Source of the DNA: Panacagrimonas sp041603235
GTDB taxonomy: Bacteria; Pseudomonadota; Gammaproteobacteria; Nevskiales; Nevskiaceae
Length of the DNA stretch: 64,000 nucleotides
Direction: 5' to 3'
Assembly (NCBI GenBank): GCA_041603235.1
Contig: JBFIES010000002.1
Location: 310,001 to 374,000, forward strand
Shown piece after piece: positions 8,512 through 15,413 of the stretch (position 1 is the first letter of the stretch; each line of letters opens with the position of its first letter). Below the pieces are notes generated by a model. The model ran no database searches, had not been told where the DNA came from, and was given only the letters and a program-made list of their open reading frames with translations. Position numbers and translations under genes: made by a program.

Positions 8512-9807
8512 ATGAAGCAAGGTCAAACAATTCTGGTCATCGGTAGTGGCGGTCGTGAACATGCGCTGGCGTGGGCGCTCGCTCGCTCAGCCTCCGTTGC
8601 TGAGATTCTTGTGGCACCAGGAAACGCCGGGACTGCGCAAGAAGCCAAATGCCGCAATGTAAAGATTGGCGTGGAAGACATTCCCGGCCTGCTCGCCCTC
8701 GCACTGCAAGAGAAGGTTTCGCTCACCGTTGTCGGGCCGGAGGTGCCACTTGCACTGGGTGTCGTCGATGCGTTCAGAAAATCGGGCTTGCGCATCTTCG
8801 GGCCAACGCAGGCCGCAGCGCGACTGGAGAGTTCCAAGGCATTCACCAAGGAGTTTCTGGAACGCCATCAAATTCCGACTGCCGCTTACGCCGTATTTAC
8901 TGACGAGTCCGAAGCGCTGGCGTATCTGGATCAGCGTCAGGCACCGATCGTGGTGAAGGCAGACGGCTTGGCTGCGGGTAAAGGGGTGGTGGTTGCCACT
9001 AGCATGGACGAAGCACGCGCAGCGGTCACTGACATGTTGTCAGGAAGCAGCCTGGGCGACGCGGGTGCCCGGGTGGTGATCGAAGATTTTCTGGAAGGTG
9101 AAGAGGCGAGCTTCATCGTGGTCGCTGATGGCGAGAAATATGTCGCCCTGGCTTCGAGCCAGGATCACAAACGTATTTTCGACGGCGACAAGGGGCCCAA
9201 CACCGGCGGGATGGGTGCCTATTCACCGGCCCCGGTGGTGACGCAGGTCATTCATGATCGAATCTGCTCCGAGGTCATCGAGCCCGCTCTCAAGGGCATG
9301 GTGGCCGATGGATGTCCGTTTGAAGGCTTTCTCTACGCGGGCCTGATGATCAGCCCTGAAGGGGAATTGAAGGTCCTGGAGTTCAATACCCGGATGGGCG
9401 ATCCGGAGACGCAGCCCATATTGTTCCGGCTGGAATCCGAGCTGCTCGCATTGCTCGATGCCGCAGTAGATGGAAAGCTTGAACAAGCGCAAGTGCGCTG
9501 GAATCCTGAGCCTGCCATTGGTGTGGTCATGGCGGCACAGGGCTATCCCGCATCAGCACGAAAGAATGACCGTATTTCCGGTCTGGAAGAAGTTCAGGCC
9601 TCAGCCAAAGTATTTCATGCCGGCACGAGCCTGAATGAGACAGGTGAGGTTGTGACCAGCGGAGGGCGAGTGCTGTGCGTGGTCGCCACGGGAGCCGACA
9701 TTCGCAAGGCTCAGGCAGCGGCCTATGAAAACGTCGGAAAAATTTCCTGGGACGGCGCGCAGTACCGAAAAGACATTGCCTACCGTGCCATTGCGCGCGA
9801 GACCTGA
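8512..9807 (+). CDS. purD: Phosphoribosylamine-glycine ligase PurD
   Basis: PurD is an ATP-grasp ligase that makes glycinamide ribonucleotide. The 431-residue product starts MKQGQTILVIGSGGREHALA, carries the ATP-grasp block VVKADGLAAGKGVVVA near residue 145-160, the family signature FNTRMGDPETQ near 285, and a C-terminal domain ending near residue 420. In many relatives purD lies next to purH; here it stands alone, transcribed away from purC, and is followed by a strong terminator. No clear Shine-Dalgarno sequence precedes the ATG. Confidence 0.96.
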   Translation: MKQGQTILVIGSGGREHALAWALARSASVAEILVAPGNAGTAQEAKCRNVKIGVEDIPGLLALALQEKVSLTVVGPEVPLALGVVDAFRKSGLRIFGPTQAAARLESSKAFTKEFLERHQIPTAAYAVFTDESEALAYLDQRQAPIVVKADGLAAGKGVVVATSMDEARAAVTDMLSGSSLGDAGARVVIEDFLEGEEASFIVVADGEKYVALASSQDHKRIFDGDKGPNTGGMGAYSPAPVVTQVIHDRICSEVIEPALKGMVADGCPFEGFLYAGLMISPEGELKVLEFNTRMGDPETQPILFRLESELLALLDAAVDGKLEQAQVRWNPEPAIGVVMAAQGYPASARKNDRISGLEEVQASAKVFHAGTSLNETGEVVTSGGRVLCVVATGADIRKAQAAAYENVGKISWDGAQYRKDIAYRAIARET

Positions 9808-9832
9808 ACGTCCGCGCTGCAATCGGGCCAGC

Positions 9833-9872
9833 AAAAAGGCCCTGCCGCGAACCCGCGGCAGGGCCTTTTTTT
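9833..9872. terminator. Bidirectional terminator between purD and rho
   Basis: An 11-bp stem GGCCCTGCCGC / GCGGCAGGGCC is flanked by an A-run on the left and a T-run of seven on the right, so it can end both purD (+) and rho (-). Confidence 0.93.
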
Positions 9873-9891
9873 GCAGCGACGCAATATTGGC

Positions 9892-11478
9892 TTAGTTGCG
9901 CTTCATTGAGTCGAAGAAGGCCTCATTGGTCTTGGTGATCTTCATGCGATCAAGCAGCAATTCCATGGCAGCCAGTTCGTCCATCTGGTGAAGCAACTTG
10001 CGGAGAATCCAGATCTTGTTCAGATCCGCATCGTCCATCAGCAACTCTTCCTTGCGGGTACCCGAGCGATTGATGTTGATGGCCGGGAAAATACGCTTCT
10101 CGGCAATGCGGCGCTCAAGATGCAGTTCCATGTTGCCCGTGCCTTTGAACTCTTCAAAGATCACTTCGTCCATCTTGGAGCCGGTTTCGATCAGGGCTGT
10201 CGCGATGATGGTCAGTGAGCCGCCTTCTTCAATGTTGCGAGCAGCGCCAAAGAAACGCTTGGGTTTCTGCAATGCATTGGCATCAACACCGCCGGTCAAG
10301 ACCTTGCCCGATGATGGGGCAACCGTGTTGTAGGCACGCGCCAGACGCGTAATGGAATCCAGCAGAATGACCACATCACGCTTGTGCTCAACCAGTCGGC
10401 GCGCCTTTTCGATGACCATTTCCGCAACCTGCACATGGCGGGCAGCGGCTTCATCGAAGGTCGAAGCCACCACTTCGCCGCGCACGGTGCGCTGCATGTC
10501 GGTGACTTCTTCAGGGCGCTCATCAATTAGCAGGACGATGAGATACACGTCCGGGTAATTGGCGGCCAGAGACTGCGCAATGTTCTGCAGCATGATCGTC
10601 TTGCCGGCTTTAGGCGGTGAAACGATCAGGCCACGCTGTCCACGGCCAAACGGCGCCACGATATCGATGACACGGGCGGTAATGTCCTCTGTCGTGCCAT
10701 TTCCCCGCTCCATGCGGAACTGATCATTGGCAAACAGCGGTGTCAGATTCTCGAAGTTGACCTTCTTCTTGCTGACTTCGGGCGCTTCATAGTTGATGGT
10801 GTCAACGTTGAGCAGCGAGAAGTGCTTTTCGTTGTCCTTCGGACTGCGCACGCGGCCTGAAACCGTATCGCCCGTACGCAGGCTGAAGCGGCGGATCGTG
10901 GATTGCGAGATGTAGACATCATCCGGGCCGGCCAGATAGGAGCTGTCCGGTCCACGAAGAAAGCCGTAGCCTTCGTTCATGATCTCCAGCACGCCGTCGG
11001 CCATGATGTGGTCGCCGCGACGCCCCGCTGCCTTGAGCAGGTTGAAGACCAGATCCTGCTTGCGAGCGCGGGCGATGTTCTCCAGACCCTGTTCCTGGGC
11101 CAGCTTGAGCAGTGCTGAAGCGCTCTGCTTCTTGATGTCCGGAATACGGACCACAACGGGAGGCTTCTGCGGGTTGAACTCTGGAGGGAGTCTGCGCGCA
11201 GGAATAGGAGGAGGTGGCTCGGCTGGCTCGTCGCCTTCCGTTGCAACGGCGGCCTTTGCTGCCTTGGCAGCGGCTTTTTCGGCCTTGGCTGTCAGGGCGT
11301 CTGCAGCAATATCCGCGGCGAGTTCGGCTTCGAACTCCTCCAGCGTCATATCAACCGGCAAGCCGTCCTGCGACTGTTTGCCGCCGCGCTGATTGCCGTT
11401 GTTATTGTTGCGGGGACCGCCGCCATGCCGGCGACGGTGCTTCATCATGCGAGGGGGTTTATTAGGCGGTTGTGACAT
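9892..11478 (-). CDS. rho: Transcription termination factor Rho, N-terminally extended
   Basis: Rho is the hexameric RNA-DNA helicase that ends many transcripts. The C-terminal 420 residues are canonical: a Rho_N helix bundle (SASALLKLAQEQGLENIARA), the cold-shock-like RNA-binding fold (GYGFLRG, VYISQSTIRRFSLRTGD), Walker A PPKAGKTIMLQ, Walker B VVILLDSITRLARAYN and the GGVDANALQKPKRFFGAARN segment. Upstream lies an extra tail of about 100 residues containing Pro, an NNNNG run and Ala/Lys-rich repeats. The start is uncertain: ATG 11478 overlaps the end of trxA by 17 bases, while ATG 11448 or 11445 would lie after it; none has a clear ribosome binding site. It is probably cotranscribed with trxA. 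Confidence 0.95.
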   Translation of the reverse strand: MSQPPNKPPRMMKHRRRHGGGPRNNNNGNQRGGKQSQDGLPVDMTLEEFEAELAADIAADALTAKAEKAAAKAAKAAVATEGDEPAEPPPPIPARRLPPEFNPQKPPVVVRIPDIKKQSASALLKLAQEQGLENIARARKQDLVFNLLKAAGRRGDHIMADGVLEIMNEGYGFLRGPDSSYLAGPDDVYISQSTIRRFSLRTGDTVSGRVRSPKDNEKHFSLLNVDTINYEAPEVSKKKVNFENLTPLFANDQFRMERGNGTTEDITARVIDIVAPFGRGQRGLIVSPPKAGKTIMLQNIAQSLAANYPDVYLIVLLIDERPEEVTDMQRTVRGEVVASTFDEAAARHVQVAEMVIEKARRLVEHKRDVVILLDSITRLARAYNTVAPSSGKVLTGGVDANALQKPKRFFGAARNIEEGGSLTIIATALIETGSKMDEVIFEEFKGTGNMELHLERRIAEKRIFPAININRSGTRKEELLMDDADLNKIWILRKLLHQMDELAAMELLLDRMKITKTNEAFFDSMKRN

Positions 11479-11797
11479 GCTCGGAAACAAAGGCGGTGAG
11501 CTGGGCTTTGTGAACCGCGCCCACCTGGGTGGCAGCTGCCTGTCCATCCTTGAACAGGATCAGCGTAGGAATGCCGCGGATGCCAAACTTGGGCGGTGTG
11601 CCCGGGTTTTCGTCCACGTTGAGTTTTACAACTTTGAGCTTGCCGACATTTTCGTCAGCAACTTGCTCGAGGATTGGCGCGATCATGCGGCACGGTCCGC
11701 ACCACTCTGCCCAGAAGTCGACCAGGACCGGGACGTCTGACTTGAGAACGTCTTCGTCAAAGGAAGCGTCGGAAACGGCGGAAATGTTTTCGCTCAT
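11462..11797 (-). CDS. trxA: Thioredoxin
   Basis: Thioredoxin is the general cytoplasmic disulfide reductant. The 111-residue product has the classic active site WCGPC (Cys33, Cys36), the conserved Asp in VLVDFWAEW and the cis-Pro loop GIRGIPTLILFKDG. A good GAGGT ribosome binding site precedes the ATG. Its 3' end overlaps or abuts the rho start, and rhlB is divergent: the rho-trxA/rhlB arrangement is a known gammaproteobacterial gene order. Confidence 0.96.
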   Translation of the reverse strand: MSENISAVSDASFDEDVLKSDVPVLVDFWAEWCGPCRMIAPILEQVADENVGKLKVVKLNVDENPGTPPKFGIRGIPTLILFKDGQAAATQVGAVHKAQLTAFVSEHVTTA

Positions 11798-12055
11798 GGA
11801 ATGACCTCATGTGTCATGAACGCGGCAATATGGCGCGCGAAAATGGAAATTGGGGTTAAGTCGAATCCAGTTCAGCAACTGCACTGGCCCGCGCATTGGC
11901 GGTACTTGGCGGTTATGATGGATAGCTTGCTACGGGGGGACCGATCAGAGCGGGAGCGCCGAGCAACCAGATAATTTGGTGCCCACGATTCCCGTGAGTG
12001 CGTCTATTTGAGCCGATTCAACCCGGCCTTGCAAGCTGACCATAAATTTATTCCG

Positions 12056-13321
12056 ATGCAAGCTGATCATTTATCCGATATTTCCTTCTCCAGCCTATCG
12101 CTGGACTCCGGCCTTCAGGCCGCTATTTCCAAGCTGGGCTTTGATCGCTGTACGCCGATCCAGGCCCAGACCCTGCCGCTGGCGCTGGAAGGCCACGATC
12201 TTGCGGGTCAGGCACAAACCGGCACTGGCAAGACGGCTGCTTTCTTGCTGGCCACCATGAATCGTCTGCTGACCGAGCCGGCGAAAGGGCCCGAAGGCCA
12301 GCCGCGCGCCTTCATTCTGGCACCGACCCGGGAACTCGCTGTGCAGATTCATGAGGATGCACTGCAACTGCGTGGAGACACTGGCTTGCGCCTTGCGGTT
12401 TGCTACGGCGGCACGGGTTATGAGTCGCAACGTCAGGCAATTCAGGACGGCGTCGATATTCTGATTGGAACCCCGGGGCGCCTGATCGACTACTACAAGC
12501 AGGACGTCTATTCGCTCAAGCACATTGAGGTGGTGGTGCTGGACGAAGCAGATCGCATGTTCGATCTCGGGTTTATTGCTGACATCCGCTATCTCTTCCG
12601 GCGCATGCCGGAAGCCGCTCAGCGCCGCAATTATCTGTTCTCGGCCACCCTGTCCCAGCGCGTGCTGGAGCTGGCTTTTGAACATATGAACGACCCGAGG
12701 CAGGTCACCATTGAAGCTGAACAGGTCACTGCTGACCGGGTCCGCCAGTCACTGATTCATGTGGCCAATGAGGACAAACTCAAGGTTCTGGTCGGACTCC
12801 TGCAGCATCACGATCCGCTGCGGACCCTGATCTTCATCAACACCAAGCGTGGCGCAGAGATTGTTGAGAGCGCGCTGGCTGCCAATCATTTCGATGCCAA
12901 GACCCTGTCTGGAGATGTCCCCCAGACCAAGCGAATGCGGCTTCTTGAAGCATTCAAGGATGGCAAGTTGCCAATCCTGGTCGCCACCGATGTGGCGGCG
13001 CGCGGTTTGCACATCCCGGCAGTCAGCCACGTCATCAATTACGACTTGCCGCAGGACCCGGAAGATTACGTGCACCGGATTGGCAGAACCGCGCGAGCGG
13101 GGCAGGCAGGCGATGCGATTTCTCTGTGCTGCGAGACCTGGGTTTATTCCCTGCCTGAAATCGAGAAATACATCGGACAGCGCCTGCCCACTGAGCATTT
13201 CCCAAGTGAGTGGATGCCCACCGACTTTATCGAATCCCGGCCACCGCCACGCAAGCCGCGCAGCGGTCCGGCGCGGCGCGGCGGCGGGGGCTCGTCTTCG
13301 CATGGAAGACGGCGTAGATAA
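12056..13321 (+). CDS. rhlB: ATP-dependent RNA helicase RhlB
   Basis: RhlB is the DEAD-box helicase that helps the RNA degradosome unwind structured RNA. The 421-residue product has the Q motif (GFDRCTPIQAQTLP), Walker A AQTGTGKT, PTRELAVQ, TPGRLIDY, VLDEADRMFDLGF, SAT in LFSATLSQ, and motif VI HRIGRTARAG. The basic Gly/Ser/Arg-rich tail (about residues 390-421) is typical of RNA-binding extensions. I chose ATG 12056 because the family begins a few residues before the Q-motif helix; the frame extends to a TTG at 12008. It is divergent from trxA-rho. Confidence 0.93.
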   Translation: MQADHLSDISFSSLSLDSGLQAAISKLGFDRCTPIQAQTLPLALEGHDLAGQAQTGTGKTAAFLLATMNRLLTEPAKGPEGQPRAFILAPTRELAVQIHEDALQLRGDTGLRLAVCYGGTGYESQRQAIQDGVDILIGTPGRLIDYYKQDVYSLKHIEVVVLDEADRMFDLGFIADIRYLFRRMPEAAQRRNYLFSATLSQRVLELAFEHMNDPRQVTIEAEQVTADRVRQSLIHVANEDKLKVLVGLLQHHDPLRTLIFINTKRGAEIVESALAANHFDAKTLSGDVPQTKRMRLLEAFKDGKLPILVATDVAARGLHIPAVSHVINYDLPQDPEDYVHRIGRTARAGQAGDAISLCCETWVYSLPEIEKYIGQRLPTEHFPSEWMPTDFIESRPPPRKPRSGPARRGGGGSSSHGRRRR

Positions 13322-14078
13322 GCCTGCCCAGGCGGCGGGCGGGCCTTCGTTTATCGAGCCGGACTGGCCGCGCCACCCTCGCGTGCGCGCCGTTGTCAGC
13401 ACACGCAACGGTGGCTTCAGCAAGGGTGCATTCAACAGTCTGAATGTGGCCACACATGTGGGTGATGATCCGGCAGCGGTTGATGCCAATCGTCAGCGGC
13501 TCTGCCAGATGCTGAAACTGCCAACAGAACCGGTCTGGTTGGAGCAGGTGCACGGAACCCGCGTGGTGCAACTTGCTGATGTCAGGGCTGAGCAGCCGCC
13601 CGAAGCCGATGCGGCCTGGACATCCCAGTCGGGTTTGGTCTGCGCCGTAATGAGTGCGGATTGTCTGCCTGTGCTTTTTGCCGATCGATCGGGCCGGCAT
13701 GTCGCTGCCAGCCACGCGGGGTGGCGCGGCCTTGCCGCCGGAGTTCTGGAGCAGACGGTTCGCTCGTTGCCAGTTCCTGCCGCGCAGATCACGGCGTGGC
13801 TTGGGCCGGCGATCGGACCCAGCGCATACGAGGTCGGAGCTGAGGTCCGGGCGCAATTCCTAAGCGCACACGAAGATGCTGATGATGCGTTCAGGCGACC
13901 ATCCAACGGAAAATTTGAACTCGACATGTACAGTGCAGCTCGGCTGGTACTGCGCAAGCTCGGGGTGTCCGATGTTCACGGCGGAACGCACTGCACGTTC
14001 ACCGAATCCGACACATTTTTCTCATTCAGAAGGGATGGTCGCTGCGGACGCATGGTGAGTTTGATTTGGCTCGAATAA
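13302..14078 (+). CDS. pgeF: Peptidoglycan editing factor PgeF (laccase-domain protein, YfiH)
   Basis: PgeF is a cytoplasmic enzyme of the multicopper-oxidase-like DUF152 family that edits wrongly built peptidoglycan precursors, removing L-Ser in place of L-Ala. The 258-residue product shows the family motifs: EQVHGTRVV, SADCLPVLFAD, ASHAGWRGLAAG, the GPAIGPSAYEVG loop and the C-terminal GGTHCTF segment. The His and Cys residues of these motifs form the metal/active site. The ATG at 13302 lies 20 bases inside the end of rhlB, so translation is likely coupled to the helicase gene. Confidence 0.93.
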   Translation: MEDGVDKPAQAAGGPSFIEPDWPRHPRVRAVVSTRNGGFSKGAFNSLNVATHVGDDPAAVDANRQRLCQMLKLPTEPVWLEQVHGTRVVQLADVRAEQPPEADAAWTSQSGLVCAVMSADCLPVLFADRSGRHVAASHAGWRGLAAGVLEQTVRSLPVPAAQITAWLGPAIGPSAYEVGAEVRAQFLSAHEDADDAFRRPSNGKFELDMYSAARLVLRKLGVSDVHGGTHCTFTESDTFFSFRRDGRCGRMVSLIWLE

Positions 14079-14360
14079 CCACGTGCTGCTGTCGCCAGCG
14101 CGTTGCGCCTGCCCTAGCTGCTCTGCTACAAGTTCCCAATCAGTCGGGCCCGACCCGCGAGTAATCTAAATAGAGGTCGCCACGCGACCCAGCAGTGAGG
14201 AGAGGGAATGAATACAGGATTCGACGCGAGGTGAGGCTCAGCACGCCCGGCTCGTTGTGGGTCCTGTTTTTGCCGGTGTTGCCGGCTTCTGAGTAGTGGT
14301 ATCGGCGAAATCCGCCTGCGCACAAGAATGCGGGCATCTAGCGATCGAGGGCGTCATTTC
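14079..14360. other. Structured leader upstream of the YCF48/RND genes
   Basis: This 282-base gap contains several short inverted repeats: the palindrome GTCGGGCCCGAC at 14143-14154, GGTCGC-CAC-GCGACC at 14175-14189 and GCCGG-TGTTG-CCGGC at 14272-14286. It also holds a strong Shine-Dalgarno sequence (GAGGAGAGGG, 14197-14206) directly before an eight-codon ORF. No longer gene is evident. Confidence 0.5.
14208..14234 (+). CDS. Possible eight-residue leader peptide
   Basis: The sequence encodes MNTGFDAR followed by TGA. It has one of the best ribosome binding sites in the window (GAGGAGAGGG right before the ATG). It could be a leader peptide regulating the genes downstream or the start of a gene that has been deleted. 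Evidence for translation is only the Shine-Dalgarno sequence. Confidence 0.3.
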   Translation: MNTGFDAR

Positions 14361-15350
14361 ATGAAAACGTATATGCGAACCAGCGTTTGTCTGCTTCTGG
14401 CTGGCGTACTGGCAGGAGTTCCCGCTTGGGTTAGCGCTCAGGGCGATGACGAGGGCCCGGTCGTGAAGCCCCGGCCTGCTGAAATGGCAGGACTTGCAGC
14501 ACACAGTCTGCTTCTGGATGTAACCAATACCGGCAAGCATCTGATTGCGGTGGGTGACCGCGGAAACATCGTCGCTTCCAACGATGGACTGCATTGGGCG
14601 CAGGTGTCGGTGCCAGTGCGTGCAACGCTGACCTCGGTGGATTTCGTGGATGAAAACCGGGGCTGGGCCGTTGGTCATGACGCAGTCATCCTGCATACCC
14701 GTGATGGTGGCAGGACCTGGCAGTTGCAGAATTTCCAGCCCGGATTGCAGCGTCCCTTCCTGAAAGTTCACTTTGAAGATGCCAGCAACGGTGTGGCGAT
14801 TGGTGCCTATGGCCTGATGATGAGCACCAGCGACGGCGGCGTGAATTGGAGTGAGGTTGAGGCAGAAGCGATTCGTGAGGAGGAGCTTCATTTCAACGAC
14901 ATCACCAAACTCAACAACGGCGAGACGCTGTTGGTGGGTGAAAGCGGAATGATGGGGATATCTAGGGACGGCGCGGAATGGGAGCGTCTGGAATCGCCGT
15001 ATGAAGGGTCCTTGTATGGCGCTGTTCCCCTGGGCGAGAAGGGCGCCATGGTTTTCGGCTTGCGCGGCAATGCCTACATTTCCCAGGACGTGAGCAGCGG
15101 CGAATGGACTCAGGTTGATACCGGCACAGTTGCTTCGTTTTATGGCGGCACCCTGTTGCCGTCAGGCTCGGTGGCCATGGTTGGCTTGGCGGGCGCGGTG
15201 GCGATCGTGTCACCAGACGGCAAGGTGCGCCGAACCAAAGTTCAGGCCATGGCCGGCGTGACGGGTTCGGGAACCCTGGCTGGCGCCATTCCATGGAAGG
15301 GCGGGGTGCTGGCCGTTGGCGAGCTTGGGGTCAGTCAGGTTGGACTCTGA
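14361..15350 (+). CDS. Exported YCF48-like beta-propeller protein
   Basis: The 329-residue product has an N-terminal signal peptide (MKTYMRTSVCLLLAGVLAG, cleavage probably after WVSAQ). It then carries repeated BNR/YCF48-type blades such as DENRGWAVGHDAVILHTRDG and GVAIGAYGLMMSTSDGGVNW. YCF48/HCF136 is a photosystem II assembly factor in plants, but this bacterial family is common in non-photosynthetic proteobacteria, usually beside an MMPL/RND transporter as here. Its role is unknown; a periplasmic partner of the transporter is the natural inference. I chose ATG 14361 rather than an in-frame start 33 bases upstream because it begins the signal peptide. Confidence 0.87.
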   Translation: MKTYMRTSVCLLLAGVLAGVPAWVSAQGDDEGPVVKPRPAEMAGLAAHSLLLDVTNTGKHLIAVGDRGNIVASNDGLHWAQVSVPVRATLTSVDFVDENRGWAVGHDAVILHTRDGGRTWQLQNFQPGLQRPFLKVHFEDASNGVAIGAYGLMMSTSDGGVNWSEVEAEAIREEELHFNDITKLNNGETLLVGESGMMGISRDGAEWERLESPYEGSLYGAVPLGEKGAMVFGLRGNAYISQDVSSGEWTQVDTGTVASFYGGTLLPSGSVAMVGLAGAVAIVSPDGKVRRTKVQAMAGVTGSGTLAGAIPWKGGVLAVGELGVSQVGL

Positions 15351-15413
15351 CATCTGTCGATAGGCCTTTAACCAAGGCGACGAAAGCGATAAGAAATTCT
15401 TGAGGAAGCAGAT

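Noticed and set aside
11896..11919. TTGGCG and TATGAT upstream of rhlB as a promoter
   Set aside because: The spacer would be only 12 bases, too short for sigma-70.
12849..14078. A 409-codon frame ending with pgeF
   Set aside because: The first 151 codons lie out of frame inside rhlB and are not protein-like; the real gene starts at 13302.
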